A DNA stretch of 64,000 nucleotides from Oceanobacter kriegii DSM 6294 (GTDB lineage Bacteria > Pseudomonadota > Gammaproteobacteria > Pseudomonadales > Oceanobacteraceae), in NCBI RefSeq assembly GCF_000422845.1, contig NZ_KE383934.1, positions 81,431-145,430 of the forward strand. Reading direction: 5' to 3'. Below, in pieces: positions 37,266 to 49,758 of the stretch. The notes below the pieces were generated by a model. The model saw only the letters and a list, made by a program, of their open reading frames with translations. It had not been told where the DNA came from and did not search any database. Numbering within the stretch: the first letter of the stretch is position 1; each line of letters starts with the position of its first letter. A program made the translations under genes and the position numbers.

Positions 37266-37293
37266 ATACAAAGCCCTTTCGAGGGCTTTGTAT
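37266..37293 (+). promoter_or_regulatory. 12-base-pair hairpin with TTCG loop, hflX-hflK gap
   Basis: ATACAAAGCCCT-TTCG-AGGGCTTTGTAT is a perfect stem closed by a very stable tetraloop and followed by no T run. It probably acts in mRNA stability or processing rather than in termination. Confidence 0.6.
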
Positions 37294-37422
37294 CGCAATA
37301 TGGGCTAAAACAGTTATCATTGCGTCACATTTGAACTAGGAACAGCCCGTCTTTAATGGCTTCGGATGAGTCCGGGCGGGTTACCAAAATTACTAAAAGA
37401 AACTTCTCTGACGGAGTTAGAT

Positions 37423-38622
37423 ATGGCCTGGAACGAGCCCGGCGGTAAGGGCAATCCCAACGATCCCTGGGGTAACAACAACCGCGGCAATAACAATCGC
37501 GGCGGTGGTGGTAATCAGCCACCTGATCTGGACGAAGCACTGAAGCAACTGCTCGACAAACTGAACGGCATGTTCGGTGGCAAGGGTGGCGGCAACTCTG
37601 GCTCAGGTAACGACAACGGTGGTGGCGGTATCGCTGGCATGTTGACGATTGGTGCTGCCATTGTGCTGGTTCTGGGAGTGTTCAACTCCATCTATACCCT
37701 CGATGAAACCGAGCGCGGCGTGGTTCTGCGTTTGGGTGAATACCACGACACCACAGGCCCGGGTCTGAACTTCAAGGTGCCACTGGTCGACGAAGTGATT
37801 CCGGTAAACACCACCGGTGTTCGTGAAATCGAAGTGAAAGAACGCATGCTGACCGAAGACGAAAACATCGTCGAGATCGAGCTGAGCGTTCAGTACCGTG
37901 TGTCTGATCCGGTGGCCTACGCCCTGCGCGTGGAAGGCCCTGAGCGGACTCTGGTCGCGGCGGCTGAGTCTGCCCTGCGTCACGAAGTGGGTTCCACTGA
38001 AATGGACCAGATTCTGACCGTAGGTCGTAACCTGCTGGCCGATAACGTCCAGCTGCGTCTGCAAAACTACCTCGATGTCTACCAGACCGGTATGGTCATC
38101 AGTACTGCCAACATCAAGGACGCTCGTCCACCTAGCCAGGTGAAAGACGCCTTTGACGATGTTCAGAAAGCCAAGCAGGACAAGGACCGTTTCACTAACG
38201 AAGCGGAAGCCTACGCCAACTCGGTGGTACCTGAGGCCCGTGGTCGCGCCCAGCGTGAACTGGAAGAAGCATCGGCCTATAAAGACCGTGTGATTGCTCG
38301 CGCAGAAGGTGAAGCGGCTCGCTTCAACGACCTGCTGGTCGAGTACAAGAAAGCCCCAGACGTCATGCGTGAGCGTATGTACATCGACGCGGTATCTGCC
38401 GTGTACACCCAGACCAACAAGGTGATGGTCGATGTCGACGGTGGCAACAACATGATGTACCTGCCACTGGATCAAATCATGAAGAACATGCCAACCACGT
38501 CCGGCTCTGCGGATAACGGCCGTCTGACTGACGACGACGTTTCCCGTCTGACCGATCGTGTTCTGGAAGAAGTTCGCTCTCGTCAAACCAGCTCCACCAC
38601 AACACGTCGGGAGGGTCGTTAA
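37423..38622 (+). CDS. hflK: FtsH protease regulator HflK
   Basis: Inner-membrane SPFH/band-7 protein that with HflC cages and regulates the FtsH protease. 399 residues. A Gly/Asn-rich N-terminal tail (MAWNEPGGKGNPNDPWG and later GGGNSGSGNDNGGGG) precedes one membrane segment near residue 75 and the band-7 domain with TLDETERGVVLRLG and TVLREVGS-like core. ATG chosen at MAWNEPGG behind GGAG. It pairs with hflC three bases downstream. Confidence 0.93.
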   Translation: MAWNEPGGKGNPNDPWGNNNRGNNNRGGGGNQPPDLDEALKQLLDKLNGMFGGKGGGNSGSGNDNGGGGIAGMLTIGAAIVLVLGVFNSIYTLDETERGVVLRLGEYHDTTGPGLNFKVPLVDEVIPVNTTGVREIEVKERMLTEDENIVEIELSVQYRVSDPVAYALRVEGPERTLVAAAESALRHEVGSTEMDQILTVGRNLLADNVQLRLQNYLDVYQTGMVISTANIKDARPPSQVKDAFDDVQKAKQDKDRFTNEAEAYANSVVPEARGRAQRELEEASAYKDRVIARAEGEAARFNDLLVEYKKAPDVMRERMYIDAVSAVYTQTNKVMVDVDGGNNMMYLPLDQIMKNMPTTSGSADNGRLTDDDVSRLTDRVLEEVRSRQTSSTTTRREGR

Positions 38623-38624
38623 TC

Positions 38625-39491
38625 ATGAATGCCAAATCTCTAGTCGCGATCGTTCTGGCTGCCATCGTGTTGGTTGCTGCCAGTGGTCTGTTCGTTGTCA
38701 ACGAAAAAGAACTGGCGATCAAACTGCAATTGGGTGAAGTCGTGGAAGCGGGCATTGAGCCAGGTTTGCACTGGGCGACCCCATTTGTTCAAAACGTGAA
38801 AAAGTTCGATGCCCGGGTTCTGACACTGGATGCCACGCCATCCCGTTTCCTGACCTCTGGTAAGAAATACGTCATCGTTGATGCCTTCGCCAAGTGGCGC
38901 ATCAAGGACATCCGTGCCTACTACCGCGCAACGTCCGGTAACCGTATGGAAGCGACCAAGCTGCTGTCCAACCTGATGAACAAAGGTCTGCGTGACGAAA
39001 TCGCTGCCCGTACCATGCACGACGTGGTATCCGGTGAGCGCGATGAACTGATGACCAAGCTGACGGCTCTGCTGAACGAAGATACCCAGACTGAACTGGG
39101 CATCGAAGTGCTGGATGTGCGTGTTAAAGCGATCGACCTGCCAGAAGACCTGAGCCAGTCGGTTTACGACCGTATGTCCGCTGAACGTCAGCGTGAAGCC
39201 CGTGAGCACCGCTCACAGGGTCGCGAGCTGGCCGAAGGTATTCGTGCTGACGCCGACCGTCAGAAGACCGTTATCGAAGCAGAAGCCTACCGTGACGCCG
39301 AGCGTCTGCGTGGTGAAGGTGATGCGGAAGCCTCTCGCATCTACAACGCGGCCTACTCCCAGGACGCCGAGTTCTACTCCTTTACCCGTAGCCTGAAGGC
39401 CTACACCGAGACCTTCAACCGCAACGATATGATTCTGTTGAAGCCTGACAGCGACTTCTTCCGTTACATGAAGGACGCTTCTGGTAAATAA
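38625..39491 (+). CDS. hflC: FtsH protease regulator HflC
   Basis: Partner of HflK, 288 residues. An N-terminal membrane segment (SLVAIVLAAIVLVAASGLFVV) is followed by band-7 domain sequence: FVVNEKELAIKLQLGEV, AGIEPGLHWATPFVQNVKKF and EVLDVRVKAIDLPEDLSQSV, then RMSAERQREAREHRSQG, the coiled-coil start. A terminator follows at 39559-39584. Confidence 0.94.
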   Translation: MNAKSLVAIVLAAIVLVAASGLFVVNEKELAIKLQLGEVVEAGIEPGLHWATPFVQNVKKFDARVLTLDATPSRFLTSGKKYVIVDAFAKWRIKDIRAYYRATSGNRMEATKLLSNLMNKGLRDEIAARTMHDVVSGERDELMTKLTALLNEDTQTELGIEVLDVRVKAIDLPEDLSQSVYDRMSAERQREAREHRSQGRELAEGIRADADRQKTVIEAEAYRDAERLRGEGDAEASRIYNAAYSQDAEFYSFTRSLKAYTETFNRNDMILLKPDSDFFRYMKDASGK

Positions 39492-39558
39492 CACCAGAAG
39501 TTAGTTCGCCGGACACATCCATCATGGAGTTCGGCGGGCTGCTTTGATAGAATCCTGC

Positions 39559-39584
39559 AACCGGGCCTATGGCCCGGTTTTTTT
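39559..39584 (+). terminator. Terminator after hflC
   Basis: CCGGGCC-TAT-GGCCCGG stem followed by seven T, a standard rho-independent signal, 70 bases after the hflC stop. Confidence 0.9.
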
Positions 39585-39663
39585 GTGAGAATTCGACGGA
39601 TTTGGTTAAAAAACGAACACCTTCTGCGTGGTCGTAACCGGGTCCTCATTCGAAGATACAAGT

Positions 39664-39855
39664 ATGACGCTCTGGCAAGAATTTCTGGTCGCCGTATGTC
39701 TGGTGTTCATATTGGAAGGGCTGTTGCCGTTCCTGATTCCGGATCAATGGCGTCATTGGGTGATGTCGTTGGCACAAGCCAACACCCGCACCATCCGAAT
39801 GACAGGCCTGTTCAGTATGTTGCTGGGCGTCGGCCTCCTGTATCTCATCCACTGA
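39664..39855 (+). CDS. Small inner-membrane protein, DUF2065/YjeT-like
   Basis: 63 residues with two hydrophobic segments: about 7-27 (FLVAVCLVFILEGLLPFLIP) and 44-62 (RMTGLFSMLLGVGLLYLI). The order hflC, this gene, then hisZ and purA is the same as in other gammaproteobacteria, where it is named YjeT. The ATG has AAGATACAAGT upstream, a weak site. Function is unknown; only a small membrane role can be stated. Confidence 0.75.
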   Translation: MTLWQEFLVAVCLVFILEGLLPFLIPDQWRHWVMSLAQANTRTIRMTGLFSMLLGVGLLYLIH

Positions 39856-39868
39856 CATGGGCTAAAGA

Positions 39869-42350
<2,482 letters not shown>

Positions 42351-42373
42351 TTCTTAATCAGACAGTAGAGCCC

Positions 42374-42403
42374 AAAAATGCCGCGCATCGTCGCGGCATT
42401 TTT
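42374..42403 (+). terminator. Terminator after purA
   Basis: AAAAATGCCGCG pairs with CGCGGCATTTTT around a six-base loop, 23 bases after the purA stop. Confidence 0.9.
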
Positions 42404-42624
42404 GTATCCGCAAATCGCTTTCGGTTGTTGGTGTTTACGCTGTAATCTGTAAAACGCAGTTTGCTGCATGATCGTAGTTGTCGCGGCTCTGTTCTAAACA
42501 ACGGTCTGTAACTCACTGATTTTAAAGGACTGTCACCCTTGTGTCGGGTTGCTGTCGGCTGTTTGTCGTCACGACTTTAAAGGGAATCAAATACGCTGAT
42601 CTCAACAGCAACAAGGAACTCGCA

Positions 42625-43110
42625 ATGATTATTCGCAAATTGAGATTGCAACGAGGTTGGTCGCAGGATGATCTGGCGCAGCTCACAGGGTTGAGCGTGC
42701 GTACGATTCAGCGAATTGAAAAAGGCCACAAGGCTGGCCTGGACTCATTGAAGGCTTTGGCTGCTGTTTTTGAGGTAGAACTCACCGATCTGCAACAGGA
42801 GCCCGACATGCAAAATTCTTCATCTTTTCCCCATAGTCAGTTCAATGTGACAGCCGAGGAGCGGCTGGCATTAGAGCACGTTCGCAGGAAGCGAGGTTTT
42901 TATCGCCACGCCATCAGTTATGCCGCAGTTATACCGGTGCTTTGGGGGATTAACCTGTTTTCCTCTGAGCATATTTGGGCGATCTGGCCGACTTTTGGGT
43001 GGGGGATCGGGCTGCTCTCGCATGCTATGAGGGTTTTTCCTGTGATTCATCTGTTTGGCCCCCAGTGGGAAAAGCGTGAAGTTGAAAAAATTCTTAACCG
43101 AAAGCTCTGA
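42625..43110 (+). CDS. XRE-type HTH protein with two membrane segments
   Basis: 161 residues. The N-terminal HTH (MIIRKLRLQRGWSQDDLAQLTGLS, then IQRIEKGHKAG, about 1-55) is of the Cro/CI type. A linker leads to a 2TM domain (about 85-150) with VRRKRGFYRHAISYAAVIPV, the first segment, and FGWGIGLLSHAMRVFPV, the second, ending in EKREVEKILNRK. Fusions of this kind are known in many bacteria; a membrane-tethered regulator is likely. AAGGA precedes the ATG. Its target is not known; it is a lone gene. Confidence 0.75.
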   Translation: MIIRKLRLQRGWSQDDLAQLTGLSVRTIQRIEKGHKAGLDSLKALAAVFEVELTDLQQEPDMQNSSSFPHSQFNVTAEERLALEHVRRKRGFYRHAISYAAVIPVLWGINLFSSEHIWAIWPTFGWGIGLLSHAMRVFPVIHLFGPQWEKREVEKILNRKL

Positions 43111-43190
43111 GCACATTCGAACCAAGGAATAGCGCTGGTGCTGGTTTTGATAAAGGCTGCATCAGCCATGACGCAATACTGTAGACCCTT

Positions 43191-43916
43191 ATGGCCCAAT
43201 CCCGTTTTCATCGTCTCGACCGCTTTATTGCTGCCAATACTGAGCACAGCCGCAACGACGTGCGCTTGCTGCTGGCGCAAAAGCGGGTATTGGTGAGCGG
43301 CGAAACCGCGACGGATATCAACCAGCGCATCGGGCCGTTCGACCGGGTGGAGCTGGACGGGCAGGTGCTGCAAGACAGGCAGCCCGTATACCTTGCACTC
43401 TACAAGCCTGCGGGTGTGGTCAGCGCCACCAAAGACCCACACGACAAAACCGTTATCGACGTGCTACGCGAGCACGGGGTAAGTGATCACCAACTGCAAG
43501 ACCTGCACATCGTCGGCCGTCTGGATAAACACTCCACCGGTTTGTTATTACTCACCAATGACGGTGAGTGGTCGCGGGCGCTGATGGCGCCAGATACCAA
43601 GGTCAGCAAGGTATATGACGTTGAGCTTGAGAACCCGGTCGAGCCAGAGCAGGTTGCTGGCTACGTACAGGCTTTTGCCGAGGGCATGTACTTCGAATAC
43701 GAAGACCAAACGACTCAGCCCGCCAAGCTGGAAATGCTCGACCGTCATCTTGCCCGGGTAACCCTTACCGAAGGCAAATACCATCAGATCAAACGCATGT
43801 TCGGGCGCTTTCGAAACCCTGTAATTGGCCTGCATCGGCTCTCGGTCGGGGAGTATTCGTTATCCGGGTTGGGGCTTCAGCAGGCCGGGCAGTGGTGCGA
43901 GTTGGGGCGGCGCTAA
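43191..43916 (+). CDS. rsuA: Small-subunit rRNA pseudouridine synthase, RsuA-type
   Basis: 241 residues. An N-terminal S4-like RNA binding region (RLDRFIAANTEHSRNDVRLLL) precedes the synthase core with YKPAGVVSATKDPHDKTV and catalytic aspartate in VGRLDKHSTGLLLLTNDGE near residue 110, and the EGKYHQIKRMFGRFRNPV motif near residue 198. RsuA makes pseudouridine 516 in 16S rRNA. Other members of the RsuA/RluB/E/F group are possible because only sequence motifs support the choice. The 380-base gap behind it holds the riboswitch. Confidence 0.8.
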   Translation: MAQSRFHRLDRFIAANTEHSRNDVRLLLAQKRVLVSGETATDINQRIGPFDRVELDGQVLQDRQPVYLALYKPAGVVSATKDPHDKTVIDVLREHGVSDHQLQDLHIVGRLDKHSTGLLLLTNDGEWSRALMAPDTKVSKVYDVELENPVEPEQVAGYVQAFAEGMYFEYEDQTTQPAKLEMLDRHLARVTLTEGKYHQIKRMFGRFRNPVIGLHRLSVGEYSLSGLGLQQAGQWCELGRR

Positions 43917-44023
43917 AGCGCGATCGTCTGAACCGTATCGGCAGTTACCAGCCCTGACAGAGGCTGTCGCCAATGGCAAAACTTTACTTTCTGTCTGCCA
44001 ATCGGTAGAACGTTCGTTCTTTC

Positions 44024-44165
44024 CGGGTGCTTTGGTCGGCCATTGTTGGCGACCACAGGCAACCGCATGGAATCCGGTATCCCATTGTCTGGGTAGTCCG
44101 GAGCTGTACTCGCAACTGTACGCCAAACCTGTGTCATCGGTGCGGCAAGCCAGATACATGTCCTG
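44024..44165 (+). ncRNA. Cobalamin riboswitch
   Basis: Core elements in order: GGGTGCTTTGG (about 44025), GGAATCCGGT (44069-44078), TCCGGAGCTGTACTCGCAAC followed by TGTA (44097-44120), and AAGCCAGATACATGTCC (44147-44163), the family B12 box. It lies 132 bases before the CobN-like start. A hairpin CGGGCGAGAATACCCG (44181-44196) that could control translation follows. Binding of adenosylcobalamin normally turns such operons off, so the five genes behind it should be induced by B12 shortage. Confidence 0.9.
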
Positions 44166-44296
44166 GAAAGCACTATTCGGGCGAGAATACCCGTGTAGCC
44201 GATGGTTGTTGCGTCTGTTTCTGTATTTGCCGAAGCAGCGGTGTCGCGTCTGCATACGTTTCTGTCCCTGTATTTTCCTTTGTTGCCAGGGATCGC

Positions 44297-47200
44297 ATGC
44301 GTTTTCTACTGCTTTTTGCTCTCTTCGTAAGTTCTTTCAGCTGGTCCGACAGTGATGCGGATTACCTGCTGGTGATCACTTCGCCACGCAATGCCGAAAC
44401 CATTGCCGAAGCCGCCCGTCTGTTTCAACAGGCTAACCCTGAACGACAGGATCTGGTGATCAAGGCGCGCACCGCCGACCAGATGTGGCGTCAGTCGCAA
44501 GCGGAAAACCAACAGTTGCTGGCCCATAGCCGGGCGGTGTTGGGCTTTGGCCTGTACGGTGCCAGCGTCGCCAATCTGGATTCCTTGTTTCAGCAGCCCC
44601 TGATTCAGACCAACCCCCATCAACCGCGCTTGCTGATCAGCAGCGATCATCGTCTGGTGGCGTTGAGCCAATTTAACGGCCGCAAGCTGTTCGATGACAT
44701 GGACGTGCTGCGCACCATTGCGGCAGATTTACCCGGCGATAACTTCCAGCAAGACCTCGACCAGCAATTGCAGCAATACCCGCAGCAGCGCCCGTGGCTG
44801 CAAGCCCGCGGCTATTGGCATGGTGGCGGCGCAGCCAATACCGCTGCCTTGTTTGGCTGGTTGTTCCAGCAAATCGGTGAGTCGTTAACGGTTGAACCGG
44901 TTGCGCCAACGCCGCAACTGCAGTGGCTGGTAAACGGTAAAGGCTATGAGCAGCTGAACGATGCAGCCATGGCCGGGCTGGATGCCGACAAACCTGTGTG
45001 GGTGTTCATGGACCATGCTGGCAGCGGCCGCCCGGCGGATTCCCGCCTGTTGCAACAGATGTGTCAGCAAGCCCGTGAGCACAATGCCCAATGTCTGGCG
45101 ACGTTGGCATATTGGGGAGAAGCGTCGGTGCAGGCGGCACAGCAGCTGTTGGCGTATTCCTCCCGCATCAGTGCGGTTGTTATGTTGCAGGACTTCGTTA
45201 TTGGTGGCGGCGAAGGGCGCTCGGCGGTGACCGATGTGTTCAGCGAGTTGAATGTGCCGGTGATCAAGGCCATCAAGCTGCGGGATCGCACTGCTGCTGA
45301 ATGGCGCTTGTCGTCCGATGGCATCGCTCACGACAAGGTTTACTACCAGGTCGCCATGCCGGAATTGCAGGGTGCCAGTCAGCCGCTGGTGATTGCCACA
45401 CTGGATCAGCCTCACAACGATGAACGAACCGGCATTCAGGTGCAGAGCGTGGTGGCCGACAAGGCCGGTATCGACTCCCTGCTGAACCGCGCCGAGCGTT
45501 GGCATCGACTGCAAGCGACGCCGAACCGCGACAAGCGCATTGCCATTATTTATTACAACCACCCGCCGGGACGTCACAACATTGGTGCCGATAACCTCGA
45601 TGTACCGGCATCCTTGTGGCAAATCCTCAATCAGTTACAGCAGGCCGGTTACAACACCGGCACCTTGCCTGAATCGCAACAGGCACTGCTCGATATGATG
45701 CAGGAGCGGGGTGTGAATCTTCCAAGGGACGCAGCCGCACTGGCGAGCATGAGCAGCCAGGTTGCGACTATGTCGGCGGAGGACTACCAACGCTGGTTTG
45801 CGACCTTGCCAGCAGCGGTGCAGCAGGAAATGGAACATGGGCCCTTCGGTTTGCTGCACCAGCAAATGATTCAGGCTTTGCAGGCGCAACGATTCGATCT
45901 GGCCGACGAGGCCCTGCACCACACCATGGAAGAAATGCACCACTTGCTGGAAGGCGTCGATCATCCGGGGCGCCCTCGGGCACTGGCCTTGCTGGAGGAG
46001 CTGGAGCATTGCTATGACGCCGCCATTGGTGAACAAACCGGTTTGGACACGCCGTGTTTGGTGTCTTCTGAAAGCAAGACTGACGGGCAGGCTGAAGAGC
46101 ACAGCCGTGCCAGCAAACTCATTGCGGCACTGCAGCAAACCGGCATCGAAGGGCTGGGCGGTTGGGGCGCGGCACCGGGTAAAGTGATGAGCTATGACAA
46201 CCGCTTGCTGCTGCCGGGCCTGACCTTTGGCAACGTGTTTATTGGTCCACAGCCGCCACGGGGCTGGGAAATCAACGAAGAACTGCTGCACGCGAATCTG
46301 GCGTTTCCGCCGCCACACCAGTATCTGGCCTTCTATCACTACCTGCGCGACCAGTTCAAAGCCGATGCCTTTGTGCATCTGGGGCGTCATTCCACCTACG
46401 AATTTCTGCCCCACCGTTCGGTCGGACTGTCGGATGACGATTACTCCCGCATCATCGCTGGCGATGTGCCTGGCGTGTACCCCTACATTGTCGATGGCGT
46501 GGGTGAGGGCATTCAGGCCAAGCGCCGTGGTCTAGCGGTGATGGTCGATCACCTGACCCCGCCACTGGCCAGCACTCCGCTGTACGACGAACTGCTACAA
46601 CTGCGCCAGTTGATCGAAAGCTTCGAAGCCAATCATGGCAGCGACAATCAGGCGGTCAGCGACCGGCTGATCCGCCAGATTCGCGACAAGGTGGATACGC
46701 TGGAGTTGAAAGACGAGCTGGCCGAAGCCATGTCGGCAGAACTGGCGGTGATGGGCATTCGTTTTGAAGACGTTGACGACGACATGCTGGTGCATGAAAT
46801 CGGCCACTACCTGACCGACTTGCAGGAGCGTTTTATGCCGCTCGGCTTACACGTGTTCGGCAAGCGCTGGGACGACGAAGCCATCCGCATGATGCTGGAC
46901 TCCATGTTGTCTGGTGCGGCTTCTACTACCGCTTCTGATGCAGCTTCAGGAGCAGCTTCTGAAATAGAGCAAGAGCGTGCTCAAAAACGCGCTCATTTGC
47001 AGCCGTTGCTGGAAGCGTCTCCGGATGCCGAAATGACCGCGTTACTGAACGGCCTGTCAGGCGGTTACGTAGCACCGGGACAAGGCAATGACCCAATTCG
47101 TAGCCCCGACAGTTTGCCCACCGGGCGCAACTTTTATGCCCTCGACAGTTCGCTGATTCCAAGTCGGGTGGCGTGGCAGCTGGGGCAGGAAATGGCCCGC

Positions 47201-48913
47201 TCGGCGCGGGCCAACAACAGTCAGGACGCCAGCAAAAGCGAGGCGGTGATCTTGTGGGCTTCGGATGTGGTGCGCGACGAAGGCGTGATGGTGGCGTTTG
47301 GCCTCGACATGCTGGGGCTGGAACCGGTGTGGAACAGCCGCGGGCTGGTGAAAGGGTTACAGCATCAACAGGCTGCCTTGGTTGGGGATCGCCCACGACG
47401 AGATATTGTTTTCACCACCTCGGGGTTGTTCCGCGACTTGTATGGCCAGCAAATGGCGCTGCTGGATCAGGCCGTGCTGTTGGCTCTTGACGCCAGTAGC
47501 GACACCATTCGCCGCGACTATCCGGCCCTGACACTGGCACTTGCTGCCGCGCTGGAAGGGCTGGGTGAGCGGGCACAAGGTGGTGATGAGCCTCTTGGCA
47601 GCAATCAGGTTGCCGCGCACTGGCTGACTCAGGCACAGGCGCAATTGGCGGCTGGTACTGACGCCCGTGAGGCTGGCATCGCCGCCAGCCTGCGTATTTT
47701 TGGTGATGCACCGGGCAGTTATGGCGCTGGTATTAACCGCTTGGTGGAGCGTTCCGGAGCCTGGCAAAACCGCTCGGAACTGGCCGAGGTGTACCTGCGT
47801 CGGTTAGGCCACAGCTACGGTAGCCAGGGCTTTGGCCGCGCAGCTCAGGGAGCGTTTGAAACCGCCTTGGGCACCGTTGAAAACACCTATTTTGGCCGTT
47901 CCAGTAACCTTTATGGGCTGATTGATAACAACGACGCCTTTGACTATCTGGGAGGCTTGAGTCTGGCGGTGGAGTCCATTACCGGCAGTGCGCCAAACAA
48001 CTATGTGATGGACCATTCCGACCCCAATGCCGTGAACGTACAGCCGTTAGGCATTGCCTTGCGACAAGAACTGCGTGGCCGCTACCTCAATCCGGCCTGG
48101 CTGGAAGCTCTGATGGAACACGGCTATGCCGGTGCCCGCACCATGGGCAGCGAGTTTCTGGAGTATTTGTGGGGCTGGCAGGTGACCAACCCGACGCTGG
48201 TTGGCGACTGGGCCTGGGAAGAAGTAAAAGCGGTTTACATCGACGACCGCTACCAGCTGCAACTGGATGACTTTCTTGCCGAAGGCCACAGCGCCCATGT
48301 GAAAAGCAACATGCTGGCCATCATGCTGGTGGCCGCCCATAAAGGGTTCTGGCAGGCCGACGACGCCACGCTGCAACAGCTGGCGAGCGAGTTTGCCGAG
48401 CTGGTTGCCCGTAATGGTTTGCCGGGCAGTGGCCATACTGACCCCGATAACCCCATGCTGCCGTGGCTGCAACAGTATCTGACGGCGGAGCAATGGCATC
48501 CGGTTGCGACTGCTATGGCGGCGGCCAAAGGTCAGCCACAGCCAGCAGAAGCGGAAGTGCATCGGTTGACCGAACTGACGCTGGACGATGCTTCAGATGC
48601 GCAGGTTGAAACAGGCGTTCAAACAGATCCTTTAGCAAGTACCGCTGACGGCTCTTTAACAACGACCGCCAAGGGCTCTCAATCAAACGGTCAATCAAAC
48701 AGCCAGGCAAGCGACCAAAGCACGTCAGATGAACAACCGCAGTGGCTGGTCTGGTGGCCATGGCTGCTGGCGCTGACGGTTGCATTGTTGTTGGCCGGTG
48801 GTTTTTACCGTGGACGCCAGCAGCGCTTGGCCTTACAGGCTCAGCTGTCCGGCTACGGGGTCGCTCACACTGATCAGAACAGCAAGCCTAACCCGCATAA
48901 GGAGACGCGCTGA
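44297..48913 (+). CDS. Exported CobN-like cobaltochelatase subunit
   Basis: 1538 residues, a CobN/BchH-type protein related to the large subunit that inserts cobalt into a corrin ring. A signal peptide ([17 protein letters not shown], ending about residue 17-21) and a C-terminal membrane anchor ([20 protein letters not shown], about 1483-1503) place the bulk in the periplasm. CobN marks include [20 protein letters not shown] near residue 642, then [20 protein letters not shown] and [14 protein letters not shown] near residue 695, and [20 protein letters not shown] near residue 730. The canonical HGTLEWLPGK is changed to [10 protein letters not shown]. No CobS or CobT lies in the window, so the energy source must differ or come from elsewhere. 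The stop overlaps the next start. Start chosen by AGGGA eight bases upstream and by the signal peptide. Confidence 0.85.
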   Translation: MRFLLLFALFVSSFSWSDSDADYLLVITSPRNAETIAEAARLFQQANPERQDLVIKARTADQMWRQSQAENQQLLAHSRAVLGFGLYGASVANLDSLFQQPLIQTNPHQPRLLISSDHRLVALSQFNGRKLFDDMDVLRTIAADLPGDNFQQDLDQQLQQYPQQRPWLQARGYWHGGGAANTAALFGWLFQQIGESLTVEPVAPTPQLQWLVNGKGYEQLNDAAMAGLDADKPVWVFMDHAGSGRPADSRLLQQMCQQAREHNAQCLATLAYWGEASVQAAQQLLAYSSRISAVVMLQDFVIGGGEGRSAVTDVFSELNVPVIKAIKLRDRTAAEWRLSSDGIAHDKVYYQVAMPELQGASQPLVIATLDQPHNDERTGIQVQSVVADKAGIDSLLNRAERWHRLQATPNRDKRIAIIYYNHPPGRHNIGADNLDVPASLWQILNQLQQAGYNTGTLPESQQALLDMMQERGVNLPRDAAALASMSSQVATMSAEDYQRWFATLPAAVQQEMEHGPFGLLHQQMIQALQAQRFDLADEALHHTMEEMHHLLEGVDHPGRPRALALLEELEHCYDAAIGEQTGLDTPCLVSSESKTDGQAEEHSRASKLIAALQQTGIEGLGGWGAAPGKVMSYDNRLLLPGLTFGNVFIGPQPPRGWEINEELLHANLAFPPPHQYLAFYHYLRDQFKADAFVHLGRHSTYEFLPHRSVGLSDDDYSRIIAGDVPGVYPYIVDGVGEGIQAKRRGLAVMVDHLTPPLASTPLYDELLQLRQLIESFEANHGSDNQAVSDRLIRQIRDKVDTLELKDELAEAMSAELAVMGIRFEDVDDDMLVHEIGHYLTDLQERFMPLGLHVFGKRWDDEAIRMMLDSMLSGAASTTASDAASGAASEIEQERAQKRAHLQPLLEASPDAEMTALLNGLSGGYVAPGQGNDPIRSPDSLPTGRNFYALDSSLIPSRVAWQLGQEMARSARANNSQDASKSEAVILWASDVVRDEGVMVAFGLDMLGLEPVWNSRGLVKGLQHQQAALVGDRPRRDIVFTTSGLFRDLYGQQMALLDQAVLLALDASSDTIRRDYPALTLALAAALEGLGERAQGGDEPLGSNQVAAHWLTQAQAQLAAGTDAREAGIAASLRIFGDAPGSYGAGINRLVERSGAWQNRSELAEVYLRRLGHSYGSQGFGRAAQGAFETALGTVENTYFGRSSNLYGLIDNNDAFDYLGGLSLAVESITGSAPNNYVMDHSDPNAVNVQPLGIALRQELRGRYLNPAWLEALMEHGYAGARTMGSEFLEYLWGWQVTNPTLVGDWAWEEVKAVYIDDRYQLQLDDFLAEGHSAHVKSNMLAIMLVAAHKGFWQADDATLQQLASEFAELVARNGLPGSGHTDPDNPMLPWLQQYLTAEQWHPVATAMAAAKGQPQPAEAEVHRLTELTLDDASDAQVETGVQTDPLASTADGSLTTTAKGSQSNGQSNSQASDQSTSDEQPQWLVWWPWLLALTVALLLAGGFYRGRQQRLALQAQLSGYGVAHTDQNSKPNPHKETR

Positions 48914-49428
48914 TGGAATACGGCATTGTACTGGGGCTGCTGCACCAGCTGGTGGGCTGGCTTTTGTATCCGGTCGTGATTGCGCTGGGGTTGTCCATGC
49001 TGGCGTTGCTGTGGGAAATCGGCCAGTTGGTGGCGGAATACAGCGGCACCCTCAGGCTGTTTCAGCAGGCTGGCCTCCGTTATCCGGTTGAGGCCGAAGT
49101 CACCGAACAAGCGTTTCAACGTCATGCTGCCAAACGGCTGGAAAGGGTGGATCTACTGGCTCGGTCTGGCCCTATTCTGGGGCTGATGGGCACGCTGATT
49201 CCGCTGGGGCCGGGACTGACGGCTCTGGGCTCGGGCAATATCGATATTCTGGCCACGGCACTGACGGTCGCTTTCGACACCACGGTGATTGGCCTGCTGA
49301 TTGGTTTGGTTGCCTATGTGCTGGGGCGGGTACGTCGCCGCTGGTACGACAACACCTGGCAGCAGCTGCAGAATAATCTGGCGATTCCGGTGCTTTCTGA
49401 AGATACCAGTGGAGGCTCTCGTGGCTAA
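48913..49428 (+). CDS. ExbB/TolQ/MotA-like proton channel protein
   Basis: 171 residues, about three membrane segments (residues 12-36, 82-100, 112-140) with the MotA/TolQ/ExbB signature [17 protein letters not shown] near residue 86 and [18 protein letters not shown] near residue 120. Proteins of this group use the proton gradient to drive conformational change of a partner that crosses or sits in the periplasm. It shares a base with the CobN-like stop and with its DUF2149 neighbour shares eight bases, so the three proteins are made together. It is the likely motor of the system (inference). Confidence 0.85.
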   Translation: MEYGIVLGLLHQLVGWLLYPVVIALGLSMLALLWEIGQLVAEYSGTLRLFQQAGLRYPVEAEVTEQAFQRHAAKRLERVDLLARSGPILGLMGTLIPLGPGLTALGSGNIDILATALTVAFDTTVIGLLIGLVAYVLGRVRRRWYDNTWQQLQNNLAIPVLSEDTSGGSRG

Positions 49429-49753
49429 AAAATCCTCCTGGCAATCGTCGCAGTTTGCCGAACAAGACACCGACCCTCTGGCGGGTTTTGCCAACATCAT
49501 GGACGTGATGCTGGTGTTTTCCCTTGGGCTGATGCTGGCGCTGGTGGCACAAAGCCCGGACTTGCAGCGCAAACTCAAGCTCAGTTCAGCAGCTGGCAAC
49601 ACTGGCCAGCCGGTCACGGTTGGAAAAGAACTGGTGGAAGCACCGGAATCAATGCAACAGGCGTTGAAGGACGGTGCGCAAGGCATGCAATCGCTGGGTC
49701 AGGTTTATAAAGACCCGAAAACTGGCAAATTGATTCTGGTAGGTGGGGAGTAA
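49421..49753 (+). CDS. DUF2149 membrane protein, ExbD-like layout
   Basis: 110 residues from a GTG start (GGAGG six bases before). One N-terminal membrane segment with an acidic residue ([20 protein letters not shown], about 20-40) followed by a periplasmic part ending [14 protein letters not shown]. The DUF2149 family is known to travel with CobN-like and ExbB-like genes. An Asp in the membrane helix next to a soluble domain is the topology of ExbD/TolR, so it may be the second subunit of the proton channel. Function itself is not described. Confidence 0.75.
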   Translation: MAKKSSWQSSQFAEQDTDPLAGFANIMDVMLVFSLGLMLALVAQSPDLQRKLKLSSAAGNTGQPVTVGKELVEAPESMQQALKDGAQGMQSLGQVYKDPKTGKLILVGGE

Positions 49754-49758
49754 CTTTG

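Noticed and set aside
44027..44296. Upstream in-frame extension of the CobN-like protein by 90 codons
   Set aside because: It starts inside the riboswitch and lacks a signal peptide; the later ATG has both a ribosome site and an export signal.
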